From positions 26,163 through 90,162 of the forward strand of contig JAETNT010000008.1 of the NCBI GenBank assembly GCA_021772025.1: 64,000 nucleotides of DNA, written 5' to 3'. Source of the stretch: Enterocloster bolteae. Its GTDB lineage: Bacteria > Bacillota > Clostridia > Lachnospirales > Lachnospiraceae. Below, one piece after another: positions 45,333-53,943 of this stretch. Under the pieces are notes generated by a model. That model saw only the letters and a list, made by a program, of their open reading frames with translations, had not been told where the DNA came from and made no database searches. How positions within the stretch are numbered: position 1 is the stretch's first letter; every line of letters begins with the position of its first letter. The translations under genes were made by a program, and so were the position numbers.

Positions 45333-45754
45333 ATTCCGAACCCTTCCATACTTTCTGCAATATCTTCAATGTCATCATAAGAATTAATCGCAAGCCACCG
45401 CTCTTTGCTCCAGATTTCCAAATGGCTTCCCGTTCCTACCAACACGGCTTCTTTTTCAATGCCGGCATAGTCCCGCAGCACAGAGGGAATCAGAATACGG
45501 CCCTGCTTGTCTACTTCACAGGTGGTAGCTCCCGCCAGGAAGAAGCGGGTAAGCTTTCTAGCGCTGGCATTGGTAACTGGTAAAGCGGTAAGTTTTTTTT
45601 CCATCTCGGCCCATTCGGGATTTCCATACACAAACAAGCAGCTATCAAACCCCTTCGTTACCACGAACTCATCCCCTAGCTGCTCTCTGAACTTAGAAGG
45701 TACGATTAAACGCCCCTTCGCGTCTACTGTATGATTGTACTCACCCATGAACAT
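45329..45754 (-). CDS. mraZ: transcriptional regulator MraZ
   Basis: 141 residues with two AbrB-like repeats ([25 protein letters not shown], and [21 protein letters not shown]). It binds repeats upstream of its own operon and represses it. ATG at 45754 follows AGGTGACGGAT; the GTG three codons earlier (45763) is an alternative. Head of the dcw cluster. Confidence 0.96.
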   Translation of the reverse strand: MFMGEYNHTVDAKGRLIVPSKFREQLGDEFVVTKGFDSCLFVYGNPEWAEMEKKLTALPVTNASARKLTRFFLAGATTCEVDKQGRILIPSVLRDYAGIEKEAVLVGTGSHLEIWSKERWLAINSYDDIEDIAESMEGFGI

Positions 45755-45809
45755 ATCCGTCACCTATTGCCGTTCCGGTACAACCAATCCACTTGGCCAC
45801 CATTATCTA

Positions 45810-45836
45810 CCACTTTACTCCACTTTTTACCACTTG
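45810..45836 (-). promoter_or_regulatory. MraZ boxes
   Basis: Minus-strand repeats of AAAGTGG or a close match at exact 10-base spacing (plus-strand CCACTTT at 45810-45816 and 45820-45826, CCACTTG at 45830-45836; weaker copies at about 45789 and 45798). This is the AAAGTGG-N3 arrangement described for MraZ targets. They lie just downstream of the -10. Confidence 0.75.
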
Positions 45837-45843
45837 TACATTT

Positions 45844-45872
45844 ATTCTAGTACAGAACCGGGGAATTGGCAA
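45844..45872 (-). promoter_or_regulatory. promoter of mraZ and the dcw cluster
   Basis: TTGCCA (45867-45872), 17 bases, TAGAAT (45844-45849) on the minus strand. Confidence 0.75.
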
Positions 45873-45901
45873 GGATTTTTTCCAAAAATGGGCGAAAAAA
45901 A

Positions 45902-45958
45902 AGGAGGAAAAAAATGGAAACCAATAAACAAATGTTTGGGTTTCCACTTTTTCCTCCT
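45902..45958 (-). terminator. strong terminator of the lgt-spo0E unit
   Basis: Arms of about 20 bases (GGAGGAAAAA... and complement) with one mismatch, followed on the minus strand by a run of eight T. It separates the lgt unit from mraZ. Confidence 0.88.
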
Positions 45959-45973
45959 ATAGGTGGTACGCGG

Positions 45974-46123
45974 TTAATATCCGGCCACAATATACTCTTC
46001 AATAAGTCCGTCCAGCTCTATGCTGTACTTATATATTTCATCATAATTGTCATGGTTATCAATACTGGTATCCAGCTTTTTTCTGCTCTCTTCTATTTTG
46101 CTAACCAACTCTTCTCTTGTCAT
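45974..46123 (-). CDS. Spo0E-like small sporulation regulator
   Basis: 49 residues, too short for most gene callers. The signature S.xLD.LI is clear (SIELDGLIEEY), in a two-helix protein (MTREELVSKIEESRKKLD ...). Spo0E proteins dephosphorylate Spo0A~P and delay sporulation. AGGAAGG lies 8 bases before the ATG. It begins 3 bases after the lgt stop and before a strong terminator, so it is co-transcribed with lgt. Activity is inferred from family. Confidence 0.83.
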   Translation of the reverse strand: MTREELVSKIEESRKKLDTSIDNHDNYDEIYKYSIELDGLIEEYIVAGY

Positions 46124-46126
46124 CTA

Positions 46127-47008
46127 CTATACCTTCCTTTCTCCCCTGTTAAACCGGAGAGTTCTATGCCTGATAATAAGAATTGCTGCGGACACAGCCG
46201 CCAAAGCTATAGAAAGGGCTTGGGACACAGGAATACCAGTGCCAAAAAGAATCAGTTGATCCGTCCGCAGACCCTCTATCCAGGTTCTTCCCAATCCATA
46301 GCCCAGCAGGTAAATCCAGAGCATTTCTCCGTCAAATTTCTTTCTCCTGCGATACCACAGCATAAATATCAATACTCCCAAATTCCAAAGGGATTCATAT
46401 AAAAAGGTAGGGTGAACCTGAATGTACTGGATCCCCTGCTCTACAATCATATTGTCCGACAGCTCCCTGGAAATCATAGACGGATTCACCAGGGACATCT
46501 TAATTCTCATGGCAAAAAGGTTGTCCGTATAACCGCCAAAGGCCTCTGTGTTAAAAAAATTTCCCCATCTTCCAATAATTTGCCCTAAAATAAGGCCCAG
46601 GACACCGCTGTCCGCCATGGAAAAAAAGGACTGTTTTCTTACCCGGGTAAATACAATCAAGGTTAGAACCGCTCCGATAACCCCTCCGTAAATGGCAAGA
46701 CCTCCTGCCCGCAGGTTAAAGATTTGAAGCAGATTGTCCTTATAGGCATCCCATTGAAAAATCACATAATAAAGCCTGGCTCCTATAATAGAAAAAATAA
46801 TGGCATACAGTGCAAAATCAAGATAGATTTCCGGGTTCTGCCCTCTTCTTTTAGCATCAGACTGAGCCAGCCAGATACCAGCCAGCATACCAATGCCGAT
46901 AATAATTCCATAATACGCAATCCGGAATCCAAATATTGACACGCTATTATGCAGATTTTGAATAGAAATGCCCAGATGTACAAAGCTAATATCTGTTCCC
47001 TCTGTCAT
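46127..47008 (-). CDS. lgt: prolipoprotein diacylglyceryl transferase
   Basis: 293 residues with seven or so helices. HPTFLYESLWN and GRWGNFFNTEAFGG are the Lgt motifs (His/Arg and the conserved arginine loop). It transfers diacylglycerol to lipobox cysteines at the membrane. A weakly placed AAAGGAG precedes. The organism needs it for the sugar-binding lipoprotein in this window among others. Confidence 0.96.
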   Translation of the reverse strand: MTEGTDISFVHLGISIQNLHNSVSIFGFRIAYYGIIIGIGMLAGIWLAQSDAKRRGQNPEIYLDFALYAIIFSIIGARLYYVIFQWDAYKDNLLQIFNLRAGGLAIYGGVIGAVLTLIVFTRVRKQSFFSMADSGVLGLILGQIIGRWGNFFNTEAFGGYTDNLFAMRIKMSLVNPSMISRELSDNMIVEQGIQYIQVHPTFLYESLWNLGVLIFMLWYRRRKKFDGEMLWIYLLGYGLGRTWIEGLRTDQLILFGTGIPVSQALSIALAAVSAAILIIRHRTLRFNRGERKV

Positions 47009-47042
47009 ATATTGTGCAAAACTCCTTTCCTAAGATTTTTCT

Positions 47043-47071
47043 ATTTTACCCCCAAAAACGCCAAAAATCAA
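47043..47071 (-). promoter_or_regulatory. promoter of lgt
   Basis: TTGATT (47066-47071), 17 bases, TAAAAT (47043-47048) on the minus strand. Confidence 0.65.
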
Positions 47072-47212
47072 TGGCTTTCGATTGACATCAGACATCAGAA
47101 TTCGACAAACGCCGACTCCATTCAATTCTCCCTTTTCTTTTTTCTCATAATGTGGTATGCTTTAAAAAGTTTTACTATATTATATTTCAATTATTTCAGG
47201 AAGGTACGCATT

Positions 47213-48310
47213 ATGAAATTAGGAATAATAGGGCTTCCCAATGTAGGGAAAAGCACCCTCTTTAATTCTCTGACCAAGGCAGGCGCAGAGTCCGCCAATT
47301 ACCCGTTCTGTACCATTGATCCCAACGTAGGAGTGGTAGCCGTTCCGGATCCCCGTTTAGGGCAGCTTGCCGCTCTTTATGACTCCGAAAAGGTTACCCC
47401 GGCTGTTATCGAATTTGTGGATATTGCAGGACTGGTGAAGGGCGCCTCCAAAGGGGAGGGCCTGGGCAATCAGTTTCTTTCCAATATTCGGGAAGTAGAT
47501 GCCATTGTACACGTGGTCCGCTGCTTTGAGGACGGTAACGTTATCCATGTAGACGGCAGCGTGAATCCTTTAAGAGACATTGAGACGATTAATCTGGAAC
47601 TGATTTTCTCCGATCTGGAGGTGCTGGAGCGCCGGATCTCCAAGACCGCCAGAAGCGCGATGAATGATAAGTCTCTGGCCAAGGAGCTGGAAACCCTCAA
47701 GGGTTTAAAGGCTCATTTGGAGGACGGCAGACTGGCCAGAAGCTATCCGGCTTCTGACGATGATGAGGCTGCCTTTATCACCACTTTAAACCTTTTAACT
47801 GCCAAACCGGTAATTTTTGCCGCCAACGTGGCTGAGGATGACGTGGCTGACGACGGTGCTTCCAACGGACATGTAGCTGCGGTTCGTAAATTTGCAGAGG
47901 AAAACCACTGTGAGGTCTTTGTGATCTGTGCTCAGATTGAGCAGGAGATCGCGGAGCTGGAGGAAGATGAAAAAAAGATGTTTTTAGAAGATTTAGGCCT
48001 TTCAGAGTCCGGCCTTGACAAACTTATCGCTGCCAGCTACCGGATCTTAGGTCTTATCAGTTACTTGACCGCCGGCGTTACCGAGACCCGGGCATGGACC
48101 ATCAAAGTAGGCACCAAAGCTCCCCAGGCCGCCGGCAAAATTCACTCAGATTTTGAGAGAGGCTTTATCCGGGCTGAAGTGGTCAATTATCAGGATCTGT
48201 TAGACTGCGGTTCCTACACCGGAGCCAAGGAGAAGGGTCTGGTAAGGCTGGAAGGCAAGGATTATGTAGTAAAAGACGGAGATGTGGTGCTGTTCCGCTT
48301 TAATGTATAG
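47213..48310 (+). CDS. ychF: redox-regulated ATPase YchF/OLA1
   Basis: 365 residues. G1 [10 protein letters not shown]2/G3 region [12 protein letters not shown] and [17 protein letters not shown], and NVAE in place of NKxD, as in YchF, which prefers ATP. A C-terminal TGS-like domain follows. Associated with ribosomes and stress. ATG at 47213 is chosen because AGGAAGG precedes; an artificially long frame starts at 46949. Confidence 0.97.
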   Translation: MKLGIIGLPNVGKSTLFNSLTKAGAESANYPFCTIDPNVGVVAVPDPRLGQLAALYDSEKVTPAVIEFVDIAGLVKGASKGEGLGNQFLSNIREVDAIVHVVRCFEDGNVIHVDGSVNPLRDIETINLELIFSDLEVLERRISKTARSAMNDKSLAKELETLKGLKAHLEDGRLARSYPASDDDEAAFITTLNLLTAKPVIFAANVAEDDVADDGASNGHVAAVRKFAEENHCEVFVICAQIEQEIAELEEDEKKMFLEDLGLSESGLDKLIAASYRILGLISYLTAGVTETRAWTIKVGTKAPQAAGKIHSDFERGFIRAEVVNYQDLLDCGSYTGAKEKGLVRLEGKDYVVKDGDVVLFRFNV

Positions 48311-48315
48311 GGCTG

Positions 48316-48357
48316 AAAAAGGATCTGACGGGCATTGCTGCCTGCCAGATCCTTTTT
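48316..48357. terminator. bidirectional terminator between ychF and the DUF1292 gene
   Basis: AAAAAGGATCTG/CAGATCCTTTTT, a perfect 12-bp stem flanked by A and T runs. Confidence 0.85.
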
Positions 48358-48385
48358 ACTTTCATTTCTTGCCGTACCGGAAAGC

Positions 48386-48712
48386 TTAATCCTCCAGCTC
48401 CTCTTCCCCAACGATCTCATCATACTCCGCTTCATCCAGCAACTCGTCAAAGGCATCGGCCACAATCTCGTATTCCTGATCATCCTCGATATTCTCCAGC
48501 TCAGGAACTCCCTCCTCGGTCTCTTTATAACGATAGAGATAAACCTCTCCTTCTTCTACATCCTGGCCCTCCATGGGCAGCAAAGCAATGTAGTCTTTTT
48601 CGCCTGCCTGGAAAATGGTCAGAACCACACATTCTAACTCCGTATTGTCATCTAAAGTCAAGGTCACGGTCATTTCTTCCTGTTCTTCCATTTTATTCCT
48701 ATCCTCTGCCAT
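48386..48712 (-). CDS. DUF1292 family protein
   Basis: 108 acidic residues (Glu/Asp-rich C-terminus). The segment DYIALLPMEGQDVEEGEVYLYRYKE is typical of DUF1292, found in Firmicutes next to various housekeeping genes. Function unknown. ATG follows GGAGGAG. The high acidity suggests a cytosolic protein that could interact with nucleic-acid-binding partners, but this is not shown. Confidence 0.88.
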   Translation of the reverse strand: MAEDRNKMEEQEEMTVTLTLDDNTELECVVLTIFQAGEKDYIALLPMEGQDVEEGEVYLYRYKETEEGVPELENIEDDQEYEIVADAFDELLDEAEYDEIVGEEELED

Positions 48713-48924
48713 ATTCTCCTCCTTCTTCGCCCTGCTTTTTGGATATCAGGGATACCCGCAGGGTGTTTGTACTTCTCTTTTTATCAGAACGGCCTGCCGG
48801 TTTTCCGCATCCGATTTTTCTGCGTTAACAGGCCTGGAACCCTTAGGCGCCTAAGACCAATTTAACAGACCGAGAGAAAAAAAGCAAGGGGATTTGACAG
48901 GAATTTCGCATTTCAAAATTTTTG

Positions 48925-49386
48925 TCATTCTATATCCTCTCGCTTTTCAAATTCCGCTTTTAGCCTCTGATATTCCGTTGTAATATTTAATGCCAAATAA
49001 TCCGGAATTTCGTTTAAAAATATCTCCAGTTCTGCTATTTCTTCAAAATCTTCATCTGTTAAATTTTTCTTAGCCACAAGCTCTTTATATTTCTCATATT
49101 TTTCCTTTAGCATATCAGACATAGAGTCCGCTTTAAAATATCCTTCTACAATCCCTCCATAAGGAACATTTGACAAACCATTTTTCACTGTAATATTATT
49201 TTCTAAATCATAAATAGCTACTTTATCCAAACTGTTAAGAACAAAGGGAGAGTGGGTGGAAACAATAAACTGAATATTAGGAAAAACGGAGGTTAAAAGC
49301 TCCAATATTGTTTTTTGTGATATATCAATATTCTTTAAATGCCTTACGTGTTCAATCTTTATATCCGAAATAAAAATTTTTTCCAT
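48925..49386 (-). pseudogene. AAA-family ATPase with internal deletion (OLD/RecF-like)
   Basis: 153 residues. The start (MEKIFISDIKIEHVRHLKNIDI) matches the first strand of RecF/OLD-type AAA ATPases. It then jumps to QKTILELLTSVFPNIQFIVSTHSPFVLNS, the segment just after Walker B in intact relatives. The Walker A loop, Walker B and all between are missing, but the reading frame is kept. The rest (YGGIVEGYFKADSMSDML ... LNITTEYQRLKAEFEKREDIE) is the normal end. It cannot hydrolyse ATP. Relatives often pair with an HNH nuclease in defence modules; none is next to it. Confidence 0.78.
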
Positions 49387-49443
49387 TCCCTGCCCCTTTC
49401 CCATTTAAGATTATTGCTCTCTAAGACAATGCGGCAGCCCTCT

Positions 49444-50436
49444 TCATCTCCGTTTATATTTTCCAAACAAGGTTTTCTTATACCGGGACAGCTCCTGGCC
49501 GGCTCCTTTAAATCCTCCCTGAAATGCCTTTTGGTAACAGGCTATGGCCTGATTAATATCCTCCTGAACTCCCAGGCCTTTGTCGTACATATCCCCCAGA
49601 TACTTCCAGGCCTCCGGACGTCTTGGCCCTGCCTCTTCAAAGAGCTGCTTTGCCCGCTGATAGTCCGGAACCACACCGGTTCCGTTAAAATAGGCCTGTC
49701 CAAGGAGAAGGGTACAGCCGGGATTCTGAAGCTTAAGTCCCCGCTCCGCCCATTTTACCATGTTGGTATAATATTCCAATTCCTTATAGCTTAAGGCAAT
49801 GCTGTAATAATAGTCCCGCAGATCCAGTTTGTCTTCTACAGACTCCATCCATTCCATAGCCGCCTTTAAGTCCTTGGGAACATCATTGACTCCTTCTCTC
49901 ACACTATTAAAAGCATTGCGGAAGGAAGGGATGCAGCCCTGAACCGCGGAAGCCCTGAACCACTTAAGAGCTTCCATGGCATTTTCTTTTCTGCACTGCT
50001 CAAAATCCAGGTCTGTGTGAATCTGGAAGTTCATGTACATATCCCCCCAGAAATAGAACAGCCCCACTGCATACTGAGCCATAGGTTCCCCGTTCTCCGC
50101 CATCTGACACACCGCTTCAAAGGACTGGAGAAGCGTTTTGGTCATGGCTTCCTTTACATCACCGTCTAATTCACCCATTCGATCCGCTCCCAAAACGCAG
50201 AGATCGCTGCCAAGTTCAATGCCCCGTTTGGAAAGCTGCCGGGCCTTTTCCGGGTTCTCCTTTACATTGCCATCCTCCCAGGCATAGCATCTTGCCAAAA
50301 AATAATAGGCATCCGCCTCGTCTTTTGCCACAGCCTCCTCCAGCAGTTTCACGCCTTCCGGAAATTTTTGAGGATCTGCCTGAAAATATAAAAGCTTCAG
50401 AGCCTGATCCAACGTGTCAGAATAGTATTGGCTCAT
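49444..50436 (-). CDS. Sel1/tetratricopeptide-repeat protein
   Basis: 330 residues made of helical repeats of about 36 residues; LLLGQAYFNGTGVVPDYQRAKQLFEEA and YLGDMYDKGLGVQEDINQAIACYQKA are clear Sel1 repeats. No signal peptide. Probably a protein-interaction scaffold. Function unknown. ATG follows CAGGAGGG. Confidence 0.88.
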   Translation of the reverse strand: MSQYYSDTLDQALKLLYFQADPQKFPEGVKLLEEAVAKDEADAYYFLARCYAWEDGNVKENPEKARQLSKRGIELGSDLCVLGADRMGELDGDVKEAMTKTLLQSFEAVCQMAENGEPMAQYAVGLFYFWGDMYMNFQIHTDLDFEQCRKENAMEALKWFRASAVQGCIPSFRNAFNSVREGVNDVPKDLKAAMEWMESVEDKLDLRDYYYSIALSYKELEYYTNMVKWAERGLKLQNPGCTLLLGQAYFNGTGVVPDYQRAKQLFEEAGPRRPEAWKYLGDMYDKGLGVQEDINQAIACYQKAFQGGFKGAGQELSRYKKTLFGKYKRR

Positions 50437-50543
50437 CTTGATAAAACCCTCCTGTTTTTAAAAATCTTTCTCCTCATTATAGCTTCTTTTTCCATAAATT
50501 TCAACTTTTGGCGGCAGCAAGAGGGTATCCGTCTGCTGGATAC

Positions 50544-51467
50544 TCACTGCTTACGGGGTGTGTCTTCAATATTAGCGGAAGGAAAGATATCCGCCACCTC
50601 ATTAATTGCAATATAGGCTTTGGGATCCATTTGATGTACAATGTTTTTCATCCTGCCTATCTGAAAATGGTTTACTACAAAATAAATCAGCGTCCTGTCC
50701 GAATTGGAGTAATATCCTTTGGCACTAATGGTGGTGATTCCGTTTTCAAACGCGTCTGACAGAGCTTTGCACACCTGTTCCGGCCTTGTGGTAATAATAA
50801 AAGCAGCCTTGGAGCGATCAAGTCCCTCCACTACAAAATCAATGGTCTTGGAGGCTGCGGCATAAGTTACAATGGAGTACAAAGGCAAAATCCAGCTGTT
50901 CATCACAATTCCGCAGATAATATAAAGCACTACATTGTAAATCATAACAAAGCTGCCCAGACTCAGGCCAATCCGTTTTGCAAACATTACGCCCATAATG
51001 TCGATTCCATCAATGGCACCGCCGAACCGAACCGTCAGACCGCTCCCCATACCGGATATAATTCCGCCGAAAATAGCGCATAAAAACAGATCCTGATTAG
51101 CCAGAGGAGATGCAAAAGACACATCCACCGGAAGTACATCCGTAATAATCCAGGCAACCAGGGAATACACAAAAACCGCATATATAGAGTAGATGGTAAA
51201 AGGCAGTCCTTCCTTTTTCAGTCCGATTAAAAAAACAGGAATATTCAAAAGCACCAGCATCAGAGACAGGCTGCACCACCGGGGCGTGTATTGGGCTATC
51301 AGCATGGAGGTGCCGGAAATCCCGCTGTCAAACAGCTTTACCGGAGCTAAAAACATAATAACCCCGTAAGCATTTACAATACCGGCTAAAGTCAATCCCG
51401 AAAAGTTTATCCATCGGATTCCTTTTAACTGCTCCTTTATATTTAAAATATACGCTCTTTCCTTCAA
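50544..51467 (-). CDS. YitT family membrane protein (DUF161/DUF2179)
   Basis: 307 residues. Five or six hydrophobic helices (YGVIMFLAPVKLFDSGISG, SGLTVRFGGAIDGIDIM) and a C-terminal DUF2179 domain (IYFVVNHFQIGRMKNIVHQMDPKAYIAI), which resembles a small ferredoxin-like ligand domain. Function unknown; the family is widespread in Firmicutes. The start is TTG at 51467, with GGAGG 6 bases upstream. Confidence 0.9.
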   Translation of the reverse strand: MKERAYILNIKEQLKGIRWINFSGLTLAGIVNAYGVIMFLAPVKLFDSGISGTSMLIAQYTPRWCSLSLMLVLLNIPVFLIGLKKEGLPFTIYSIYAVFVYSLVAWIITDVLPVDVSFASPLANQDLFLCAIFGGIISGMGSGLTVRFGGAIDGIDIMGVMFAKRIGLSLGSFVMIYNVVLYIICGIVMNSWILPLYSIVTYAAASKTIDFVVEGLDRSKAAFIITTRPEQVCKALSDAFENGITTISAKGYYSNSDRTLIYFVVNHFQIGRMKNIVHQMDPKAYIAINEVADIFPSANIEDTPRKQ

Positions 51468-51487
51468 ATTACTCCTCCTTCACAATA

Positions 51488-52000
51488 TTAATATTCGATT
51501 CCTTCTCTGGCCGGTATTCCTTTGTCATAGGGGTGTCTAAGCTTCTTCATCTCCGTAATATAATCAGCCATGGCGGCCACGGCCTCAGAAGGATCCCGAC
51601 CGGTGAGAATAATCTCCTTTTCCTCTCTCCGGCTCTCTGACAGCCAGAAAACCAGCCGTTCTTCTGACGCGAGTCCGTAGTTGCAGGCAGCCATAATCTC
51701 ATCCAGGATCACCATATCAAATTCTTTGGACCGACAGATCACCCGTTCCAAAAGTCCGCTGTAATATCCTGCTGCTTCTCTTTTTTGTTCCCGGCTCATA
51801 CGAAAATAAAATCCAAAATTCTTTTCGCAGGGAATTACCTGGATTTGAGGGATGCACCTCAGGATCGGCACTTCGCCGGAATCATCGGTCTTTAAAAACC
51901 GGGCAATCAATATCTTCTGACCCCGGCCTGCAGCCCGGACAGCCTGGCCTAAAGCAGCCGTGGTTTTTCCCTTCCCGTCTCCGCAGTAAATGTGGATCAT
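51488..52000 (-). CDS. cobO: cob(I)yrinic acid a,c-diamide adenosyltransferase
   Basis: 170 residues. P-loop GDGKGKTTAALG (residues 7-18), and DMVILDEIMAACNYG, the CobA/CobO signature. It adenosylates corrinoids to the active cofactor. No other cobalamin genes are near, so it probably serves salvage. It overlaps the helicase stop by 4 bases. Confidence 0.93.
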   Translation of the reverse strand: MIHIYCGDGKGKTTAALGQAVRAAGRGQKILIARFLKTDDSGEVPILRCIPQIQVIPCEKNFGFYFRMSREQKREAAGYYSGLLERVICRSKEFDMVILDEIMAACNYGLASEERLVFWLSESRREEKEIILTGRDPSEAVAAMADYITEMKKLRHPYDKGIPAREGIEY

Positions 52001-53874
52001 CTTTCTTCCTCCTTCTGCCTTGGCGGCCCCAGATATTCCCTGACAAATCGGGAAGCCTCCTGCCTTTTGTGGTATCGCTCTTTCGTAAAATAGATGTGGA
52101 GCCTATCCTTTGCCCGGGTCATTGCCACATAAAACATCCGTCTCTCTTCCTCCAGATCCGCTTTTAAAACTGCCTTGTTATGAGGGATAACGCCTTCATT
52201 GGCATCCGGAATATAGACAATTGGATACTCCAGGCCTTTGGCGCTGTGCATGGTCATAACTGCTACGCTGTTTTTGTCTCTTTCCCATGGCTTTTCTGAT
52301 TCCCGGGCCTTTTTCATAAGTTCCTCTTTATATTTGTCCATATGGTCTGTCCATTCGTCCACTGTCTCATATCCGGCGGCGCTCTCCAAAAGCTGATCCC
52401 CGATTTCTGTCAGCTCCTCTGCATTCAGCCGCCGTTCCCTGGCATATTCCCGCAGGTAATCATCGTATCCCACGGCTTTACGAATATAATTTACCGCTGC
52501 CGCCGGGGCCATATCCTTTATTATTTCCAAATGGGACTCCAGCTGTTCCAGACGCTTTACCATCCAGTCTTTCTCTTGGTAGAAAGATTTAATCCGTTCA
52601 AAATCTACCACGGGAGTGTCAAAAGCTTCCCGGCTTATGTAACGTTTCGGACGGTTGATAATTTTTAAAATCTGCCCTCTCTCCCGGTTTCCCCGGGCTA
52701 TTGACATATAGATAAGGATATCTCTGGAAATCCAGTGATCATACAGGTTGGGAAGCGCATCCCGCATCTGGAAAGGAATATTATATTCCATGAATTTTTC
52801 TACCAAAAGCCTGGCCCCTCCATTGGTCCGGAATAAAACCGCTATATGGCTCCAGGAGATTCCAGCCCGGCTATAGTCCCGGATTTCCTCTGCTATAGCA
52901 GCAGCTTCTTGCCTGGCATCGTCAAAAACTCTGGTAATCACCGGCTTCCCCCGGCCTCTGGCCGCATAAAGCTCTTTGGGAAACCGCTTTTCGTTATGTG
53001 CAATCAGCCGCCCTGCCGCCTCCATAATCTCTTCGGAAGAGCGGTAGTTTATATTAAGCAGGGTCTTTTGGGCTCCCGGATAATCCTTCTCAAAGCTCAG
53101 CATAATCTCCGGTCTGGATCCCCGAAACCGATAGATAGACTGATCGTCGTCTCCTACAATGAACAGGTTGTTTTCCGGTAATGCCAGCATTTTCACAATC
53201 TCGTACTGGATCCGGTTAATGTCCTGAAATTCATCGATAAGCAGATACCGGTACTTCTTCTGCCAGGCAGACAGAATATCCTTTCTCTGACAGAGCAGTT
53301 CATAGCACATAGTCAGCATATCGTCAAAGTCTATCAAAACCCTCTGCCTTAAGAACCTTTCATATCCCTGATATAGGTTCCGGAAGATTTCTTCCCCGCA
53401 GCTTTTGGAATAATAATGCTCCAGGCTCAGCATATCTCCTTTTACAGCGCTGATCTCACTTAATACAGATGCAATAAACTCGTTTTCATCCTCTACATCC
53501 AAATCCAATTTTTCCATATGCTCCCGGATGTACTGGATTTTTTGTTCTTCCCGGACAATGTTTGCAGCGGTAAAACCATAGGCCAGCTTTAATATCCGAA
53601 AAAAAACGGAGTGGAAGGTGCCAAAACTGACCCTTCCACTTACTGTCTCTTTTTCTTGCCGGGACATTGTATTATAACGCTCTTCCATCTCTCTGGCCGC
53701 CGCCCTGGTAAAGGTAATCACCAGAACAGAGGAAGGATTCACGCCTTGATGCCGGGTCAGACAAAAAATCCGGTTGGTAATGACCGTAGTCTTTCCGGAT
53801 CCAGGGCCTGCTAATACCAGCATCGGGCCTTCCTTGTGAAGGATAGCCTTTTTCTGTGCTTCATGAAATGCCAT
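51997..53874 (-). CDS. UvrD/Rep-family ATP-dependent DNA helicase
   Basis: About 625 residues. Walker A AGPGSGKTT, motif II LLIDEFQDINRIQYE, motif III GDDDQSIYRFRGS, and motif VI VAMTRAKDRLHIY. It unwinds DNA 3' to 5'. The start is uncertain: ATG at 53874 follows AGAGGAA; longer alternatives reach 53907 and a TTG at 53919. Homologue of PcrA/UvrD-type proteins without their full length. Co-transcribed with cobO. Confidence 0.95.
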   Translation of the reverse strand: MAFHEAQKKAILHKEGPMLVLAGPGSGKTTVITNRIFCLTRHQGVNPSSVLVITFTRAAAREMEERYNTMSRQEKETVSGRVSFGTFHSVFFRILKLAYGFTAANIVREEQKIQYIREHMEKLDLDVEDENEFIASVLSEISAVKGDMLSLEHYYSKSCGEEIFRNLYQGYERFLRQRVLIDFDDMLTMCYELLCQRKDILSAWQKKYRYLLIDEFQDINRIQYEIVKMLALPENNLFIVGDDDQSIYRFRGSRPEIMLSFEKDYPGAQKTLLNINYRSSEEIMEAAGRLIAHNEKRFPKELYAARGRGKPVITRVFDDARQEAAAIAEEIRDYSRAGISWSHIAVLFRTNGGARLLVEKFMEYNIPFQMRDALPNLYDHWISRDILIYMSIARGNRERGQILKIINRPKRYISREAFDTPVVDFERIKSFYQEKDWMVKRLEQLESHLEIIKDMAPAAAVNYIRKAVGYDDYLREYARERRLNAEELTEIGDQLLESAAGYETVDEWTDHMDKYKEELMKKARESEKPWERDKNSVAVMTMHSAKGLEYPIVYIPDANEGVIPHNKAVLKADLEEERRMFYVAMTRAKDRLHIYFTKERYHKRQEASRFVREYLGPPRQKEEER

Positions 53875-53943
53875 AAATTCCTCTTTCTGACACAGGGAGC
53901 GTCTCATTTTGGCGCACAATGTGTCACCCCAGCCAGTTTTTTG

